A stretch of DNA of 64,000 nucleotides from Morinoia aosen (GCA_030386875.1 CM059560.1:26964183-27028182), one strand, 5' to 3'. Counted from the stretch's first letter, positions 1 through 12,879 are shown. Notes: generated from the letters alone by a model not told the origin. Program-made: numbers and translations.

Positions 1-3000
1 CTATCTCCTCGCCATTTATTTGTACATGGGGTTGGCTGGCCTTCGTTGTTGTCCAGACAAGTACCGTCTCACGTACGTGCGATGACGAGCTATTTATAAC
101 ATGTTCTCGGTGTGATGTGACAAGCGTGGTAATTTTCATCTGGTTATAAATAGTACTATTTGTAAAACAGAAAATAAGGTTTATTCAATTCATTTATACA
201 TTTTCTACCTCAGCGTATAATCTGTCTTGCATTTATGTGAATTTTAACTTGATGTTGAATGCGCTGTATATAACATAACTTGAAAATATCAGAGTGACAG
301 TGAATGTCTGTGAACATATAGTGACGGGTAATAATTTTTTAATGTTGCAGAAGTACTGTTTATGGTACAGAAGACCACTATTCGAATCTTGGTTTGCGTA
401 CACATATAGTGTAATGGATGAACTTTAGTCTACTCAAATGCCAAATGATGCCATTTTAGTGTTATTGAACGTGAGAGTTGTACTGGGAAAATACCTAGAT
501 GAGGGCGGATGCATTTCATTATCGGTTAAGTGAAAGTAACCCTCCAAGGTTAAACAAAAAATATTCGATGGAAAATGATCAAACGTGGTGTAACGACTGA
601 TGTTTTCGACGCTCAACGTGGTGTTGTTGAATCGACAGATATCAGTGAAAATGGTGCAATACCCTTGTTTAGCTGGGGGGACTACTATAAAGGAACGCTT
701 TTGTGAGAAATCGTCCAGTGTGTGCAGTGGGTTTTGGTTCAGCACGTGTCATTCTACATAGTTACGGGTCCCTGACGTGTTAACGTGCACTAGCACCGAG
801 GTGATTTCATACTTCACTAGGTTCGTGCTGAAAAATGTTTTTAAATGTGTGCTTTATTTTGAAAATCGCAATTTGTTGCAATTACAAGAGTTTTGCAGCT
901 CTTAATCTAAGATGGTGACAAGAAAATAATATCTCATGGAGTACGAGGCTTTCAGTCTTATCTGTTTTCGTTGTTACTTGAGTAGCTGTTTCTTCAGGCA
1001 AGCAGTCGAATTACCGAACAAATAATGTGAGTCTTCATGAAAGTGAGTCATTAAAGACGGCTCCAAAGCATAAAAAAAAGCCAAATATTGGCTTTTTGAA
1101 ATTAACTTGTATTTTTTGAGAAGCCTAGCTTGTGGGCGCCCAGAAAGAAAAGTGTACTCGACTGTGAATAGCCCTACTATCAGACTTTGTGCTGCATCGG
1201 CTCTAGACGAAATAATTTTCGTCTAAGATAATCAATTTCCGACGAGGTGGTGTAAGAATCATGTTTCTGAAACAAGTATAGAAAGCCGCCACGCAATTCT
1301 TAAATTACCCATAAGTTACTGTCACAGAAAACGGGAAAAGTTGATGTTTAATGAAAAATAAATTATTGTTTCATGTATGAATTTTTGATAGTCGTGCCCT
1401 TCGGTACTAATAAACCTGAAATTCGAGCAATCATTTCAAAATGAGGTATCATATCGAATGAATGCCTACCAAGAGTTGGAATTGCATATTTTTTAAAAGC
1501 AGTTCAATGCAATTCGTAAAAGATATATGTAACTAGGTGTACAAGCGCCGCCCGTAACTGAGAAACTACCTCTGTCCTGAATGGACTTACTTTTGATATT
1601 GGAAATTTCACAGCCTTTTAAACCATGCTGTAATACATCTTTTTATACACTCATTCAGCTTGAAAACAAATTGAAGACGTTTTCTGTTGATGTATCTGTT
1701 GATGACAACGCGACTGAATGCACTGCTTTGTACAGCCTGAAAATTCATCTTAATTCGGTAAATGAAACAGTTGATCTTAAATTTATAGTAAACGAACATT
1801 TGAAACATAAAAAAATGTCGGTGAGATTCTGGTCATCAGGTTTGGACAGGTTCAGAACAATCAGTTTTTTTTTCATTTATCTTTGTATCTCCCTGTGCGG
1901 GTTCCCCGTACCTCCCTCGCCTTGAAATGTCTGGTAAAAACATGAAAATTCGATTCAACGAGAAAATGCTGAATATATGAATGCTGAGCTCAATAAATGA
2001 GTTTTTCAAATAACTTTTTCTATAAATTCGCCGTAGTTTACTGCTCTTCAAACACAGCTTGACACGAACATGTAAATGAACAATTAATTCTTCAAATCCT
2101 TGACTGCCCATTAAATATGATCACATTTGACATTATCTTGTCGGAGTGGTTACATGCACATTTATCTATTTCAAATCCCCTGGTTTGAACTAGGTAACAA
2201 ATTAGTATACTTTTTTACAATGTCTTGTTTAATGTCAGTGTATCGACAATACGTTGATCAATCGTTCATACAAAGTGTGTCATTCTGAGAGCATGGCTAA
2301 TTACCAAAATAGTCATACTTTCTTCTTACTGTCGATGTCTCTGCAGTTGCCAGACTTCTGCGAACAAAGGAAATCAGGTTGTGTAAATTCATACTAATAA
2401 TTTTCTCCAATTGCGAGTCTCAAGTTCAGAATTACATCATATATCTTCACTGATGGATGAATGTGAAAAAATTACCATCTCACACAAATCATGGCCTGAG
2501 TTTTCCACTGAATTATCAAAAAATTGTTCGATTAATTTGTGAAAAATTTTATTCATCATAAGTTTATTTATTTATAGGGAAGCACTTAAAGATTCAGTAC
2601 AAATAAGCCACTGAACAAGAAATTTTTCAAATGAGAAGTGCGCATGAGGAGTGCTGGAGTAGCATTACGAGAGATCGAGGGTGCGTTAAGACAGTAGACT
2701 TGGACCGAGATTTGGTCGGGCAGCCAAGTTGGTGGGTGAACGAATAGCCTTAATTCTCGCCCTGTGTGGTTTGTCTCAAATGCCTACTTTCAGAATTTTC
2801 TCTTCAGTTTGATTATTGGTTGGTTCCTTTTTTTGTAGTCCGAAAAGACATAAAACGAGCCAGAAAGTATAAATATAATCTGTCATGCGCACGTTAAAAT
2901 GAAGAATTTTGACTATTTTTTGAAACGTTCTTGTGATGTCTTTCTGAAAACGTTTTGGCATCAAGAAACTGTTTTAACGTCATGAAATCTCGTTCACTCG

Positions 3001-3925
3001 CGGTAGACATGAGAATATTTTCGTGTTAAATCGCGTATTCTACTCGTACCTACAAGGAACCAAGGGAATTAGATCTTTGTAAATTTGGACCTATGTATCA
3101 GTACCTTGATTGTACACAATACCTACAATCAATTAAACTTGTGTTTATTATTATTGTTTTAATTATTTGTTTTGCCAAATTATATAAAGAACTAATTACT
3201 TCGTACTGACTTCCACTCAAAGCGTCATGCGTAAGTCAGAATTTTTCATAACTCCAGTTCAATAAACCCAAACCAACGTAAAACAAATTTTTGTTAATTA
3301 AAGCTTAGAGTTTCGATCACGGTGATGTCTCGGCGTTCTGCTTCCGTTGTCATTTCATTACTTGTTTGGGCTTTGACGGAATGATGTAAGAGTAATGTTG
3401 AAATAATGCGCCTGCAAATACTTTGGGTGATGCTTGTTTATCAGTTTGCGGAGTAAAATTCGTATGAAATACTAAAAACGTCTACAGATAGTTGATTTTG
3501 TTGTATGATGAATTTTCGCATAGCGATCCTGTTCGTACGTGGTGTAAAGCTTGCAGGCACAGCTGTCCTGTGCCGGTATTGTCCTGAGACAAAGTCGCTT
3601 TTGACGCGTTGGGCTCCAAAATTAATATGGTTTCTTTAAAACATGTGTTAGGGTTTCAGAAAACCTCATTCAAGTATTTATTATCCATGTACTACTTTGT
3701 CGATTTTTCCTATCAGAGAGGAACAATGAAAATATTAAGTGAGAGTGCCACCGAAGGTCGTTCATTTAAATAAATATAGTCAGCTAAACCTGAACAAAGA
3801 AGTTACACGCTCATATCAATTATAGAAATTCGTATTTTTGCCATGCAATGTTTTTTGAGACATGAAGATTACAGATAATCTATAAATTAGAGTTATTGAA
3901 GCCAAAAATCTGTGCGCCAGATCGT
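1..3925. other. Gene-poor stretch, nothing supported
   Basis: I see no convincing exon, RNA gene or repeat here. The open frames are short (under 115 codons), AT-rich and overlap on opposite strands. None has a recognisable domain together with flanking splice sites. It may be intron or upstream sequence of the gene whose last exon begins at 13929, but that is a guess. Confidence 0.5.
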
Positions 3926-4075
3926 GTTGAATCGCGTAGCAATCGTAACGGTGGTGACCGTTTTGTTGTCGACGAGGCTCGAGTGAGAGGCTGGAGGGAC
4001 AGAGGGAGGGTCGCCAGGGCCTCACTGCCAGTCTCCACCGGGGAGCGGAGATGGCAGCATAAGCGTCTCTGAGTA
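3926..4075 (+). promoter_or_regulatory. GC- and purine-rich island, possible promoter or first exon
   Basis: A locally GC-rich, G/A-rich patch on the plus strand in otherwise AT-rich DNA. It resembles the purine-rich sequence upstream of the Nrarp gene and of the secreted-protein exon at 45785. It may mark a plus-strand transcription start, possibly for a non-coding first exon of the gene ending at 15035. No TATA box or clear initiator is seen. The assignment is inference from base composition only. Confidence 0.22.
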
Positions 4076-5977
4076 CAGATTGTGCAGCCCGTATTCTAAT
4101 TTTGAGGCTCCTTACTATTCATCTAGTAAACTGTAGTACTGAAATTTCTCTACGTCTTAATTATTGGTTGTTTTTTCGTTGTTATTGTTCGAAGCCTATA
4201 TTCTAATGTTGTAATAGCCGTTTACAAGCCAAAATTCTGATTTTGAGGCTGCATACTATTCATCTAGTATTCAGTTAAAAAAAAGAATCAGTTTGCTCAC
4301 AGTTTTAATTATCATGCATACTTTTTATTGTAGAACGATCGCGTATTCCTGTGAGTGACAGTACATGTGCTCAATATTTTTTAAATTTTTCAAATTTCAT
4401 AAGATTTTTGGAGTGATATTCCTAAATGAAAATCGGCATTTGCGTACCGATTCCCGGATCTCAACTTTACTGAAGGAAAAGGGCTAACACTATTTCCTCG
4501 TTCTGTCCATCGAAGAGGAAATTAATTTTTTTCAGTTTGCTGTGTAAATAATGACAAATTTTAGGCGAAAATTAACGATTGTGGTCACGTTACGCTAAAA
4601 ATCAGTCGCGGTGTGAGAGGTCTCTTTAGTTATTTTATTTCTTCAAAATTTTCACGTTTTAAGATCACATTTAATCAGCAATAAGCCTGAAGTTGATGGT
4701 TTACGCCATGAAAAGGCCAATGTGTCACCCTTAGGGTTGTCTATTTATTGGAGATTATTTTCTTAACAAAAATAACAAAGCAAGCATCTCACTGGAGTTT
4801 TAATACTGAGGTTTAGCTGCGACTCGAGTTTCAATACAGATGCATTCTCGCGATTTTTCGTAGAACGGATGATCGCGTAGATCGTTGAAAATTATTTGAA
4901 CGAATCATTGCCGTATCTGCCCACGGACAGTTGGAAGTTCTATTGTAAAGGCATCTGCGAACTGACGCGCGTTTCTCTACATCATTCATTAATTAATTAC
5001 ATAAAATTAATTATTTACCTGATATCAATTAGTTACATGAATTGGCCATTTACGTTACAAAATTTATTTTAACCTAATAATAATATAAAGGTAAAATCAA
5101 AATAGAGCTGTTTGGTGTGCACAAATCAAAAGCGCTGCACAGGATTGTTGAAGCCAAGCTTAACTATTTTACGACAGTAATGTTTACAATTAAGTTCTCG
5201 TAGCCTATTTGCATAAAAGCGATTGCGTACAAGAAGACAGATAATTAACTTAACATATTGCTGTTAAACTATTGTCGTTACTGATAGTGAGCTTCACCAC
5301 CCATACATTCTTTGCCTCTTTTGTTTTATATTTTTGACGTAATTGGGCTAATTGAATTCAAGTTAGGAAAATCATTTCCGATTATCAAACCGTAGTAGTT
5401 ATAGTGGGGTGTTCTTCAGCTGTGTGCAGTCGACTGCTAATCATGAAATGTACATCTACTAAATTTTCCATTGTTTTGTAAGCGGATATGCACTCTTCAA
5501 TATTGAAGTTTTCTGTGCATTTTTTTGCTATTTACGGTCAAGTCTTTAATAGAATTGCGTAGAAGAAATTACGATGTCGATGCAGTACGACTATATTTCT
5601 AAAAAAAGTTATTGGTTTTGCGTAAACCCGCACTATTTAATTTTTACCTCTAGTGATAAAGTTTGTAGCACTTCGTGTAGCTCATGTCTCCTTCCTGATA
5701 ACCCCGGTTCATTTTCCAGGTTGAACGTGCTGTGAGAGCTTATGTCAGGTCCGTAGTGTCAGAAAAACGTTAAGGCTACCATTTACGAGGACTGTCAGAA
5801 CAAGGGGATCAGCGGGTTATTTTAGCACGTCGAAGCCGGCTCATCTTTTCGAAAGAAAAACTTCCATTAGCCTCAATATCTTCAAAAAAGCGGAACTAAA
5901 AGGTACGTGTTACAGGGTCTCAGAAGTGCCTTCCTTCAGGTTGAACACGGCCGTCGACCGTTGACCAGCGTATGTTA
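4076..5977. other. Gene-poor stretch, nothing supported
   Basis: AT-rich sequence with no long open frame, repeat or RNA gene that I can recognise. A possible splice acceptor (ttttccag) near 5725 precedes a very short open stretch, which is too little to call an exon. Confidence 0.45.
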
Positions 5978-6110
5978 GTTTTGCTATTTAGTGTTTTTCG
6001 TTTTGCTATTTGGTATTTTTCGTTTTGACCTTTGGTATTTTTCGTTTTGATTTTTTGTATTTTTTGCTTTACTATTTGGTATTTTTCATTTTTATCTTTG
6101 GTAAAGTTCG
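5978..6110 (+). repeat. 22-bp minisatellite, about six copies
   Basis: Six consecutive units with a 22-bp period start near 5978, 6000, 6022, 6044, 6067 and 6089. The consensus is close to gttttgctatttggtatttt followed by tc. The first three units agree well, and later units gain one base and diverge. The array lies about 160 bp outside the left end of the fold-back transposon and is probably independent of it. Confidence 0.8.
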
Positions 6111-6269
6111 TTGTTTTCTGTTTCAGAGAGCAATTGAAGGTTAGACTTGTCTTCAACGAGGTGATCTTAATGGAAAGTATCTACATTCGATCGTTGAGAA
6201 ATCGATTGAGTGACGAATTTGAAAACAAAAATTTTGTGATAAAATTCTGTTGCAGTTCGTTAAAAGACA

Positions 6270-7512
6270 TTTTATTGGGTAAATCTGAAGGAGATGACAG
6301 TTGTCAATTTTGTAAATTTCGATGCCTTAGCATAGTTAATTAGATCGAAATAAACAAGTTTTCTTCCATGCACTTTTTGTCTCAAATGAGTATTTTATTA
6401 GTTATAGCGGTAAATGACTTGGTCAATGTGAAGTTTCATGCAATCACGGAAATTGATAATGCCGATCCCAGGAATCACTAAAGGAACACATTTCAGAACG
6501 TTTTACATGAATGACATTCTGCTCGCTGATGCGTTATTTTCGAATAATTGAACTTTGAAGTTGGCCTTGGCGCCAAAGGAAGCGAGCGCGTGAAACGTAA
6601 TTTAATTAATAACGGAAGCTATTACAAACGTAAAGAGGTTGGGTCGTGAGGGGGAGGCACAGTTCTTCTAGTGAAAATTATAAATAAAGCTTCTAACCCA
6701 CCCATTAGGGTGACGACCGCAATCTTGTTGACATTGGGTCCAAAATGGCGGCGCCCATGGTGGTCGCCATGTTAGACCCGATGTAAACAAGATTGCGGTC
6801 GTCACCCTAATGGGTGGCTTAGAAGCTTTATTTATACTTTTCACTAAAAGAACTGTGGCTACCCCTCACGACCCAACCTCTTTACGTTTGTAATAGGGGG
6901 TTAGCTTCCGTTTTTAATTAAATTACGCTCGCTTCCTTGGGCGCGCGACGGCCAACTTCAAAGTTCAATAATTCGAAAATAACGCATCAGCGAGCAGAAT
7001 GTCGTTCATGAAAAACGTTCTTAAATGGGTTCCTTTAGTGATTGTTTGGAATATCATTATCAATTTCCGTGATTGCATGAAACTTCACATTGACCATAGA
7101 CTTACCGCAACTCCACTCTTTGAAGTGGAAAGAAATTCTTTGATCGAGTTGTATGGCAATACTGCAATGGCGTCTCGCTTCCAGCGCTCTGTCTTGAAAG
7201 ACGAAACCAAACCTACCGCTATACCTCGTTAAATACTCATTTGACGAAAAAAGTGTATAGAATAAAAGTTGTTTACTTCGATGTTATTACCACGTTTCAA
7301 GCAACAAAAATTCGAAAATCGATGAGTAGCTGTTTATTCGAGCGCATTCATCTATGACGAAACTAAACTTACCGCTATAAATCGTAAAATACTCATTTGA
7401 GACGAAAAAAGAATAGAAGAAAACTTGTTCATTTTGATTCAATTAATTAGGTTCAGGCACCAAAAAGTGGAAAATCGACAACTGTCATCTCCTTCAGATT
7501 TACCTTTTATTG
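6270..7512. mobile_element. Fold-back, non-autonomous DNA transposon with 8-bp TSD
   Basis: A near-symmetric palindrome centred near 6757 (the CCATGG within an ATGGCG...CGCCAT core). The left arm spans about 6278-6757 and the right arm 6758-7504. The ends are inverted: the left begins GGTAAATCTGAAGGAGATGA and the right ends with its complement. The flanking octamer ttttattg occurs at 6270-6277 and again at 7505-7512, which is a perfect 8-bp target-site duplication. The right arm is longer because it carries about 255 extra bases with a second, diverged copy of subterminal sequence (7217-7322 against 7372-7478). No transposase frame is present. An 8-bp duplication is seen in hAT, P, Merlin and some other superfamilies. 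The termini do not let me choose, although long-armed fold-back forms are known in the P superfamily (Galileo-like). Confidence 0.88.
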
Positions 7513-8342
7513 TCGCACATTTCTGAATAGGAATTGATATACATGCAGTAAATATCCGTAATGGATATTGCGCTGCTAATTTAACGTTCATGAAATGGAA
7601 GTGTGAATTTTCGAATTTTAAAGCAAATTACGCTTCATTTCTCTAAAGAAATATAAATAAATATTTCATATTTGGCCGTGAGTCGTATTAAAGTATTGAT
7701 ATGCATTAATTTTCATTAATTTAAGCTCCCCGTAAGTCAAAATTTATTTATTGCGCAAAAGTTGTGCTATTGATTGGTTCGACGATAAATTTTGCTCAAC
7801 AATACTTCAGTAACGCGCCTCAATTTCAGACATGCAGAAGGATGCTCTGTAAAAAATATCGAATATAAACTCCAAGTTTGAAATAACACACCCTCCATGC
7901 ATTCTAAAACGAAGTTCGTTCCTGACGTCATTTCGAGATCAAGGGAATTCTCATCTAGGGCGCTACTTCTCATTTCTCCTTTTCATTTCTAAAGTTCAAT
8001 AACACTGACCAACGGTCTCTAATTGGGAAGTGCGGCAAGGGACGGCTCTCAGAAAATGTCTAGAGAATACTAGCTAGTACGAGTGCGTTTCCTACATCGT
8101 ATACCTGTTCGAACATGTACCTCGACCACTCCAGTCAGTCACCACGCAAAACGCGTTCAAGAATAGAATGTTGCCACAGTTCGTGGAAAAGAATATTTCA
8201 ACGTTTATTGTGCGTTTATATTACACCATAGCTATCCATGGTACAAATTTAAAATACATATTTGAAAGTGAGGAAAATCATACTGAAAATGAATTATGAA
8301 CTCGAATTACACATAGAAATTAATTTTTAAGCTGCCAGCTTT
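7513..8342. other. Gene-poor stretch, nothing supported
   Basis: AT-rich sequence between the fold-back transposon and a promoter-like patch. I see no supported exon, repeat or RNA gene. Confidence 0.4.
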
Positions 8343-8510
8343 GGTTTTGATCGGGGAGTGACGACGTCACGTGAACGCTGTGTGCGAGCGTCATGTCACA
8401 GTTCACTCAGAGCCTCAGAACAGGCGCAGTTGTAAACCAGCTTTCGTCTAAGACGGAGAGGTGGGTGCTCCTCTCGTTGAGCATATAAAGTGAATGGTTT
8501 TGGCTTATAG
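8343..8510 (+). promoter_or_regulatory. Promoter-like patch: CRE, palindromic E-box and TATA box
   Basis: A CRE-like GACGTCAC (8363-8370) overlaps the palindromic E-box TCACGTGA (8367-8374). About 115 bp downstream is a TATA box, TATAAAG (8484-8490), in a locally GC-richer stretch. The order and spacing suit a plus-strand core promoter with a start near 8515. The only supported plus-strand gene downstream is the one whose terminal exon starts at 13929, so this could be its (or an alternative) promoter. No transcript evidence is available. Confidence 0.4.
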
Positions 8511-9335
8511 GTGAAGTTTAGGTTATTGTGCTTTGTAGAGTCTACATTATTTTCGTGTGTTAATACCGGGGCATAAAATACGTATCTGGCTTGGACTGCA
8601 AGAAGTATTGATTTAATTAGCTTAATGAATTAATCAAATACGATGGGAATTCTAAATAGAGTATTCAACAAATCGTATAAGTTAGCTCATTGCGGTGGCA
8701 ACCGTGTGTCTTCAGTAACTACCGGCTTTTTGAATAGGATATAATAAACGAGATGAATTGTATATCAATAACTGCGTTTGCCGTGGAAATTATCGTGTTA
8801 ACGCTTCCGCCATTTTTGTACTGTTAATAGTTTTTAGCGCTAAATACCGTTTTCATTTACATTATTCAGATTACAAAGGTGAATTGAAGAGTCTTGTGTA
8901 TTTTAACGTTACACTGAAATGAAACAGTTTTCCTACAGGCGATGTATGCATCGCGTTAAGTTTGGCAGCGATAAAATTTACGGAAGGGAATTGCGAGCTA
9001 GAAGCGTATACTTAACCCCGATAGATAATTGAATTTTTACTGAAGTTTGACGTTTCTAAACGTGAATTAAATTTAATGCGGTGATTTTGAGCGTTCATAA
9101 ATGGTCTGAGGATTTTCTTCAGTTTGAGTACACGCTGACTTTGATCAAAGATTAATCGCATTCCTGGTTTATTTCTGCTGGAAAACAAAGCATCAGCTCC
9201 GTGGCACCTTAACGGCTGCATTACCCGCGAGTTATTTAAAAATAAAAGAAACCGTGATATTAAAGCAGACCTCATCGCTGTTTAAAGGCGACAGGAACGT
9301 CTAACGTTGAAAGTAATTTTATCTTAAAGCAACTA
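8511..9335. other. Possible 5' leader or intron, no coding signal
   Basis: If the TATA box upstream is real, transcription would enter this AT-rich stretch. No coding exon is evident. Confidence 0.3.
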
Positions 9336-9691
9336 CCCCTCAGGGGGATACAACTATTGTATGTATGGGAATTAGCACTCCCAGGGGGAAAATGTGTGAG
9401 AGCTCGAGCTGAAAGTTGGGTAGGCCTTCTTTTTGTTGAAATAATTTTTTTATTATGTTAAGAACCACCTTTTTTCGGTTCACTGCTATCCTGTTCTTCA
9501 GCACCAATACTTTCATCTTCTACTTTTATCTTGTTTCTTGAACTTATTTCTCAATTTACTGTTTCTATGCCTCTTCTGCATAGATTCCGCATTCCCTTAC
9601 CTCCATACTGAATGGTACCTTCCTCTTTCTTCTTTGATACGCTCTTTTTTGTAGCGGTTAGGGAGGCTTAAACTAACTTATAATCATAATC
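9336..9691 (+). mobile_element. SINE-like element, copy 1
   Basis: A full-length copy (about 356 bp) of a family found seven times between 9.3 and 19.7 kb, always on the plus strand. It starts cccctcaggggg, followed by the hairpin gatacaactattgtat. It has a central motif resembling ctgtcctgtttttcagcacc and ends ggttagggaggcttaaacta plus a short taatc-type tail. Flanks cttaaagcaact and cttataaccaat could be an eroded target duplication, but only 8 of 12 positions agree. Confidence 0.8.
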
Positions 9692-10737
9692 ACTTATAAC
9701 CAATCCTGGAGCAACTTGTTGCTATTGAAGGTCTCCAAAGTTTAAAATTCTGTAATAAAAACGCGGTTTACCTCGCGCGTAAAGATATTTTTTATACTGC
9801 TTCTGATGAAATCTTGGTTGTTACTGGTGCGTCTGAGGCAAAAATTTCCAATTGGCCGACACGTGTAAGCAAAATCCGCATAGCTCAGGCTAACTTGTTC
9901 TGGCTCCTTCTCTACTGACGCGTGCGTCATTCAACGGTTGGTTACATTTCATCCGCTCTCAGACGGGAGCCTCTTGCATTGTACTTCCTATTATGAGGCC
10001 GCCCCATCTTTCTTCATAACTTACTCGGAATAACAGTTGACTTTGTTGTGGAGGTAAAATTCCCTCTGGGAAGTGCGTTGAGGGCCGGTGTCTCAACGCG
10101 CACGTGTCCCTTCGACTTGGGATTTTGGCTATAAGATTCCTGACCTTGACTTGACACTTCGACTGCGGCAAGTAAAATTGAAGTTCAATATTCAACTCAA
10201 ATTTGAATTATTAACCAATGCCGAAAAAGGCAAACGTGAACTGCATTGTTCCTTTATTTAGTTTTAAGTATTTATGAAAACTGAGTTAAACCACTGGTCG
10301 TTCAGCAGCATTATCAAACTAGCCCCCCGTGTACCATCAGTTGCTCACGTCGCAGTCAGTGTTAAAGGGGTATGGTGATTTTTTTTGTTCTAGAGAATCT
10401 ATTTTAGAGACCACTGCGCTCCTTGATGGTAACTAAAGACATTCATCGCAAACTTCTTGGCACTTACTGCAGGTTAAGGTTTGTACTTGACATGTGAACT
10501 GCGTTGGTTAAATAAACTTGGGTTGAAATCCAACTCCAGATGAATACGATTTCAATATTGAACTATAAATTATTAATGGCCTTATTCACTATAGAGTGTA
10601 CATGAGGTTAATTTGTGGCCACTAGTATGTTCCTTCTTAGAAAACGTGTAGAAGAAGACTCGCTTTTTCATTCTCTGCTTCTTTAGTGGAAACCCTGGCA
10701 TGTCCTGCACGAGTGACATTGTTTCAGAGTGGTTCTT
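9692..10737. other. Between SINE copies, nothing supported
   Basis: Short overlapping frames on both strands, none with a recognisable domain or a good splice context. I see no gene. Confidence 0.4.
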
Positions 10738-11096
10738 CCCTCAGGGGGATACAACTATTGTATATATGGGAATTAGTACTCCCAGGGGAAAGTGCGTGAG
10801 GACCGAGCTGAGAGTTAGGTAGGCTATTTTTTTTGTCGCAATAAAATTTTTTTTTACGTTTAGGACCACCTTTTGCGGTTCACTGCTGTCCTGTTTTTCA
10901 GCACCTACTGCTTTTTCTTCAACTTTTATCTTGTTTTATAATCTTCTTTCTCAACTTCCTGTTTCTATGCCCTTTCTGCATAGATTCCGAGTTCCCTCAT
11001 CTTACTAAATGGTGCCTTCCTCCTTCCTCTCTTCGCAATGTTTTTTTTTATTGGCGGTTAGGGAGGCTTAACTAACATATAATCTATATATAATCT
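10738..11096 (+). mobile_element. SINE-like element, copy 2
   Basis: A full-length copy of the same family, starting ccctcagggggatacaac and ending in the ggttagggaggctta block and a taatct-type tail. It has small indels against the other copies. I do not see a convincing target duplication, which suggests it is older than copy 4. Confidence 0.8.
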
Positions 11097-12556
11097 CGTG
11101 TTTCTGATATTCGGTTCATTTATGATGATTATCAACGTTGTTATCCTCGGGAGCCCATTGCGTTGACTGAACGCTCGCAACTGTAGACAAGATTAATTGT
11201 GCAAACGCTTCGTTGCACTATTGTCATTTCATTGAATTGGCAGTAAAGTCGACCTTATTTCATTGGTTTGTGTCACATCCATGAAATCAAAGAAGAGCGA
11301 TGGATGAGCGTATCAGAATTCTTGCTCTTGAAAACTGAACAGTGCACTTGGGGTCAAATAGGCCGTAAGCTAGAGAGTAGTTTCGTGCAGCTGCCCATGT
11401 GGGGTAGATGACGTGCCCAGACATGACCAAAGTTGTCGAACGTGCGATGCGACGTTCCAGTTTCACTATTATTTCTCTCCTGCTACTTTGCAAAACGCGT
11501 ATATACCGCTACCAGGTGGAGGATATTGGGCTTACCTCGAGTTGACCGTCAGCAGAGTTTGTTGACATGCGTTTCCGAAGTGTTAATTGTGAACTTCTTC
11601 CTTGTTTTTCGACCTAAAAGAAATTTCTGTGACTACTGTTATAGTTGTGATTTTTATCTTCCTTTTCTTGTAACAAACATGATTGTAGCGCATTGGTGAG
11701 ATTTTTTTCTACGTAGACAGGGTACGCTTGGTTACTTCTCATCTATGCCCACTTCTCACGGTCTTGCTTCTTATTATGTAACGGATAATTATTATATTTG
11801 GGAGTAATTGACAGATTGAAATAACTCTGCTAAGCGTTTGCAGTATTGGAAATGGAAAGCAGGTCACAGTGGGACTAGGCGAAGAAACTGTAGAATGCTT
11901 AAGTGGCCTTTTGAACAAGTGAAATTTTGCTGAAAATAATTATTGTAGCCTCTTCACTTGCTGTTGAAACATTTGGTTAGAAAATCGATCATTAACACGG
12001 GGTTAAATTGAAATTCAGTATATAATCTCAAATTTATGGCAAATTGTACATATTGTAGTAAGCAATTCCGAAAATAGCAACCATTAACTGGATCGTGCCT
12101 CTCTTTAGCGTCAAGTATTAATCAGAATTGAGTGTCAGCGGCATGTCGGTCTCAATCGACTACTAGTCGGTCAGCGGCATAATGAAAATTCCATCTGAGC
12201 ACACCAGCGTACCGCATAACGACCAACATGTCAAGTCGTTAGTAAAACTCCGCTTACTCAGCAAAACGTTCACCTGATCAGGCTGTATTACTGGACAGAA
12301 TTTCATAAAAAAGACTTAGGGATAAACGAGATAATCCAGAGTGGCAAGAGTTTAAAATGATTGAGCTCTTTGAGAAGGACAGCACTGGCGCGCGTCAACA
12401 GCCATGGGGAGAATTGGTGTCGTTACGAAATTGTTACTATTGATTTAAATTTTGCTACCTTTGAAATATTTTCAATTGAGTTTAATCATATATATTTGGT
12501 GATGAGAGGGAAAAATATTTGACTAATAGTGCATATAATTCGAAATTTTTGGTGTT
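11097..12556. other. Between repeats, nothing supported
   Basis: AT-rich sequence with open frames up to 88 codons that have no recognisable domain. I see no gene, RNA or repeat. Confidence 0.4.
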
Positions 12557-12785
12557 ATGGCACGAACCTTGGTCTTGCTCTCGCCACGTACGTCCCTCGC
12601 AGTGGCCTCTCTCAGCCCGCCTAAACCCTCCCCACCTCCCATACTCGCGCCCCCTCCATTGAAGATCGGCTGCTGCTGTGGTGAAATGCCTCTCCCTCTC
12701 CCCCCTGCTGCTCGTTTCTTTTCATGCAGGCCTCCTCGCCTGCGTTGCGAGTCGGTACATGTACCAACGCCGTGACTGACGATAG
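12557..12785. promoter_or_regulatory. GC-rich, strand-asymmetric island (possible promoter or 5' exon)
   Basis: A 230-bp island of cytosine-rich pyrimidine tracts on the plus strand (purine G/A tracts on the minus strand) interrupts AT-rich DNA. Both strands stay open across it (72 codons plus, 141 codons minus), but the predicted peptides are low-complexity Pro/Ser or Gly/Arg, so I do not call them coding. It could be a non-coding first exon of the plus-strand gene at 13.9 kb. Judged by the purine bias seen upstream of Nrarp, it could instead be a minus-strand promoter. A tgatcacgtcagc box lies just downstream near 12832. Confidence 0.3.
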
Positions 12786-12879
12786 CGCTTAGTGTTGCTC
12801 GAGTCTGGAAATTTCCCGAGAGTGGTAGAATGATCACGTCAGCGAATGCGAAGGGACTGGATCGTTGTGTAGTAATAGT

